A stretch of 64,000 nt of DNA from Sinorhizobium mexicanum. Lineage in GTDB: Bacteria; Pseudomonadota; Alphaproteobacteria; Rhizobiales; Rhizobiaceae. This document shows positions 61,634 through 64,000 of the stretch, in pieces. Where the stretch lies: positions 62,001-126,000 of the forward strand of contig NZ_CP041239.1 in the NCBI RefSeq assembly GCF_013488225.1, in the 5' to 3' direction. A program made the translations under genes and the position numbers. The notes beneath the pieces are model-generated. The model worked only from the letters and a program-made list of their open reading frames with translations. It did not search any database and was not told the DNA's origin. Positions within the stretch are counted from its first letter, which is position 1, and each line of letters opens with the position of its first letter.

Positions 61634-64000
61634 CCGAACGCGCACGCTATATCGAGCTGCAGGTCACCTCGCATTTCTCGTTCCTGCGCGGCGCCTCCTC
61701 CTGCGAGGAACTGTTCGCTGAGGCCGCCGAGCTTGGCATCGAAGCCCTGGGGATCGTCGATCGCAATTCGCTAGCTGGTATCGTGCGCGCCCATCAGGCC
61801 GCCAAGGACACCGGCATCCGCCTGATCGTCGGCTGCCGCCTCGATCTGGCCGATGATCTCTCGGTCCTCGTTTATCCGACCGATCGCCCGGCCTACGCGC
61901 GGCTCTGCCGTTTGCTATCGCGCGGCAAAAAGCGTGCCGGCAAGGCGAAGTGTCATCTCAGTTGGGCGGATCTCGTCGCCTATGGCGAGGGACTGATCGC
62001 GGTTCTCATCCCGGATCAAGCCGACGAGACCTGTGCGCTCAACCTGCGCCGCCTTCGCGAGGCATTCGGCAATCGTGGCTATCTGGCGCTGACCCTTCGT
62101 CGGCGGCCGAATGACCAGCTTCGGCTTCATGAACTGTCGAACATCGCAGCGGCCGCCCGCGTGCCGACGGTCGTCACCAATGACGTGCTGTTTCACGTAC
62201 CGGAACGCCGCATCCTGCAGGACGTCGTCACCTGCATTCGCCATAACATCACCATCGATGACGCTGGGTTTCGCCGGGAACGGCATGCTGATCGCTACCT
62301 GAAACCTCCGGAGGAAATGGCGCGCCTCTTCTCGCGCTATCCCGACGCGCTTGCCCGCACCATCGAGATCATGGAGCGCTGCCGCTTTTCGCTCGACGAA
62401 CTCGCCTATCAATATCCCGAAGAACGGTCGCATCCCGAACTGACACCGCAGCAGACGCTCGAGCAGCTTACCTGGGAAGGGGCGGCGGAGCGCTATCCAG
62501 AAGGCCTGCCGGTGAAAGTGAGGAGGAACATCGAGCATGAACTGCGGTTGATCGAAAAGCTCGACTATGCGCCGTACTTCCTGACGGTGAACTCGATCGT
62601 CCGGTTCGCCCGATCGCGTGACATCCTCTGCCAGGGCAGGGGATCGGCTGCCAACTCCGCCGTGTGTTATGTGCTCGGCATCACCTCGATCGATCCGGAC
62701 CGCAACGACCTGCTGTTCGAGCGCTTCGTCTCCGAGGAGCGCCGCGAACCACCCGACATCGATGTCGACTTCGAGCACGAGCGGCGCGAGATCGTCATGC
62801 AATGGGTGTTCGACACCTATGGCCGCGACCATGCAGCACTTTGCTCGACCGTCATTCGATACCGATCGAAGGGCGCCATTCGAGACGTCGGCAAGGCGCT
62901 GGGCCTGCCCGAGGACATGACCAGGATGCTTTCGTCCCAGGTTTGGGGCTGGGGCGAAGACGTTGGCGAAAAACACGCCGAAGAGCTCAATCTGAACCTC
63001 GGCGACCGGCGCCTGCGCCTGACGCTGGATCTCGCCCGCCAGCTGATGGGCGCGCCGCGTCACCTCTCGCAACATCCCGGCGGTTTCGTGCTCACCCGTG
63101 ACCGCCTCGATGAGCTGGTGCCGATCGAACCGGCGGCCATGGTCGATCGCCAGGTGATCGAGTGGGACAAGGACGATATCGACATCCTGAAGTTCATGAA
63201 GGTCGATTGCCTGGCGCTCGGCATGCTTTCCTGCATGAAGCGCGGCTTCGACCTGCTTGCCGAGCACAAGGGCGTCAATCTCGATCTGGCGACCATTCCG
63301 CCCGAGGATCCGCGTACCTATGCGATGATCAGGAGGGCCGACACGCTCGGCACATTCCAGATCGAAAGCCGGGCACAGATGTCGATGCTGCCGCGGATCA
63401 AGCCGCGCACCTTCTATGACCTCGTTATCGAGGTGGCGATCGTCCGCCCCGGGCCAATCCAGGGTGACATGGTGCATCCCTATCTTCGGCGCAGGGAAGG
63501 CAAGGAGAAGGTCGACTATCCCAAGCCGGAACTGGAAAAGGTGCTTGGCAAGACGCTCGGCGTGCCGCTCTTCCAGGAACAAGCGATGCGGGTTGCAATC
63601 GAATGCGCCGGTTTTACCGCCGGCGAAGCAGATCAGCTGCGCCGCGCCATGGCGACCTTCAAGCACACGGGCGGCGTTTCGAAGTTCGGGGAGAAGCTGA
63701 TCGCCGGCATGGTGGCGAACGGCTATGAGCCGAAATTTGCGGAGAAGACCTTCAAGCAGCTCGAGGGCTTCGGAAGCTATGGTTTCCCGGAAAGCCATGC
63801 CGCCTCGTTCGCGTTGATCGCCTATGCCTCCGCCTGGCTCAAATGCTGGCACCCCGATGTCTTCTGCTGCGCTCTTCTCAACGCCCAGCCGATGGGCTTT
63901 TACGCCCCAGCCCAGATAGTCCGCGATGCCCGCAATCAGGGTGTGGAGGTGCGTCCGGTCTGCGTCAACGTGAGCCGTTGGGACTGCACGCTCGAGCCGA
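61630..64000 (+). CDS. dnaE2: Error-prone DNA polymerase DnaE2/ImuC (3' end beyond window)
   Basis: C-family polymerase alpha subunit; 790 residues visible, expected length about 1080. N-terminal PHP domain: [39 protein letters not shown]. Polymerase core: [32 protein letters not shown] (catalytic aspartates), [36 protein letters not shown] 61630 overlaps the imuB stop. It is the catalytic member of the SOS mutasome. Confidence 0.95.
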   Translation, partial: MTERARYIELQVTSHFSFLRGASSCEELFAEAAELGIEALGIVDRNSLAGIVRAHQAAKDTGIRLIVGCRLDLADDLSVLVYPTDRPAYARLCRLLSRGKKRAGKAKCHLSWADLVAYGEGLIAVLIPDQADETCALNLRRLREAFGNRGYLALTLRRRPNDQLRLHELSNIAAAARVPTVVTNDVLFHVPERRILQDVVTCIRHNITIDDAGFRRERHADRYLKPPEEMARLFSRYPDALARTIEIMERCRFSLDELAYQYPEERSHPELTPQQTLEQLTWEGAAERYPEGLPVKVRRNIEHELRLIEKLDYAPYFLTVNSIVRFARSRDILCQGRGSAANSAVCYVLGITSIDPDRNDLLFERFVSEERREPPDIDVDFEHERREIVMQWVFDTYGRDHAALCSTVIRYRSKGAIRDVGKALGLPEDMTRMLSSQVWGWGEDVGEKHAEELNLNLGDRRLRLTLDLARQLMGAPRHLSQHPGGFVLTRDRLDELVPIEPAAMVDRQVIEWDKDDIDILKFMKVDCLALGMLSCMKRGFDLLAEHKGVNLDLATIPPEDPRTYAMIRRADTLGTFQIESRAQMSMLPRIKPRTFYDLVIEVAIVRPGPIQGDMVHPYLRRREGKEKVDYPKPELEKVLGKTLGVPLFQEQAMRVAIECAGFTAGEADQLRRAMATFKHTGGVSKFGEKLIAGMVANGYEPKFAEKTFKQLEGFGSYGFPESHAASFALIAYASAWLKCWHPDVFCCALLNAQPMGFYAPAQIVRDARNQGVEVRPVCVNVSRWDCTLEP

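Overview
The window looks like an accessory region of a rhizobial-type alphaproteobacterium (Rhizobiaceae or a close relative). Pointers are the high-GC coding sequence, the imuA-imuB-dnaE2 mutagenesis cassette with an alphaproteobacterial LexA box (GAAC-N7-GAAC), a small RNA with repeated CCUCCUCCC loops, opine-oxidase-like dehydrogenases, and ISL3 and IS630 elements with rhizobial-looking termini. I could not search a database; family calls rest on motifs and remembered families.

Layout. (1) 1-9.6 kb: a NikA/CntA-like family-5 ABC importer (binding protein cut by the window start, two permeases, two ATPases), then RidA, a three-component FAD/[2Fe-2S] amine or opine dehydrogenase, and a LysR regulator closed by a terminator. 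Together they suggest uptake and oxidative breakdown of an opine-like or imino-acid compound. (2) 9.6-19.5 kb: a mobile or defence-type island with a broken UvrD-like helicase end, a complete ISL3 element, an AI-2E-family transporter, a nucleotidyltransferase/TIM-barrel pair with a poly-G frameshift, a decayed tyrosine integrase, and an AbiEii-type nucleotidyltransferase (with WYL-like and zinc-finger parts) coupled to a DUF3800 protein. (3) 19.5-37.4 kb: two giant minus-strand genes that form a complete insecticidal-type Tc toxin, a fused TcB-TcC protein of 2585 residues with an unrecognised C-terminal effector, followed by a TcA of about 3300 residues.

(4) 37.6-41.2 kb: a transposase remnant, a membrane histidine kinase, a decayed second kinase, a lone receiver protein and another transposase remnant. 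(5) 41.3-54.3 kb: an aromatic catabolic island that reads as 2-nitrobenzoate degradation through 3-hydroxyanthranilate: NbaA-like nitroreductase, DUF4863 hydroxylaminobenzoate mutase/lyase, 3-hydroxyanthranilate 3,4-dioxygenase, then a DapA-family enzyme, an aspartate-dehydrogenase-like enzyme and an aldehyde dehydrogenase, with AraC and LysR regulators and a branched-chain-type ABC importer (LivGFHM plus a detached binding protein). The usual ACMS decarboxylase is not in the window, so the lower pathway looks non-canonical.

(6) 54.4-55.5 kb: an IS630 element with TA target duplication and an A8 frameshift. (7) 55.6-64 kb: two small lipoproteins, a small conserved-looking protein, a DnaQ-type exonuclease, the anti-Shine-Dalgarno small RNA, dinB, and the LexA-controlled imuA-imuB-dnaE2 operon running off the end.
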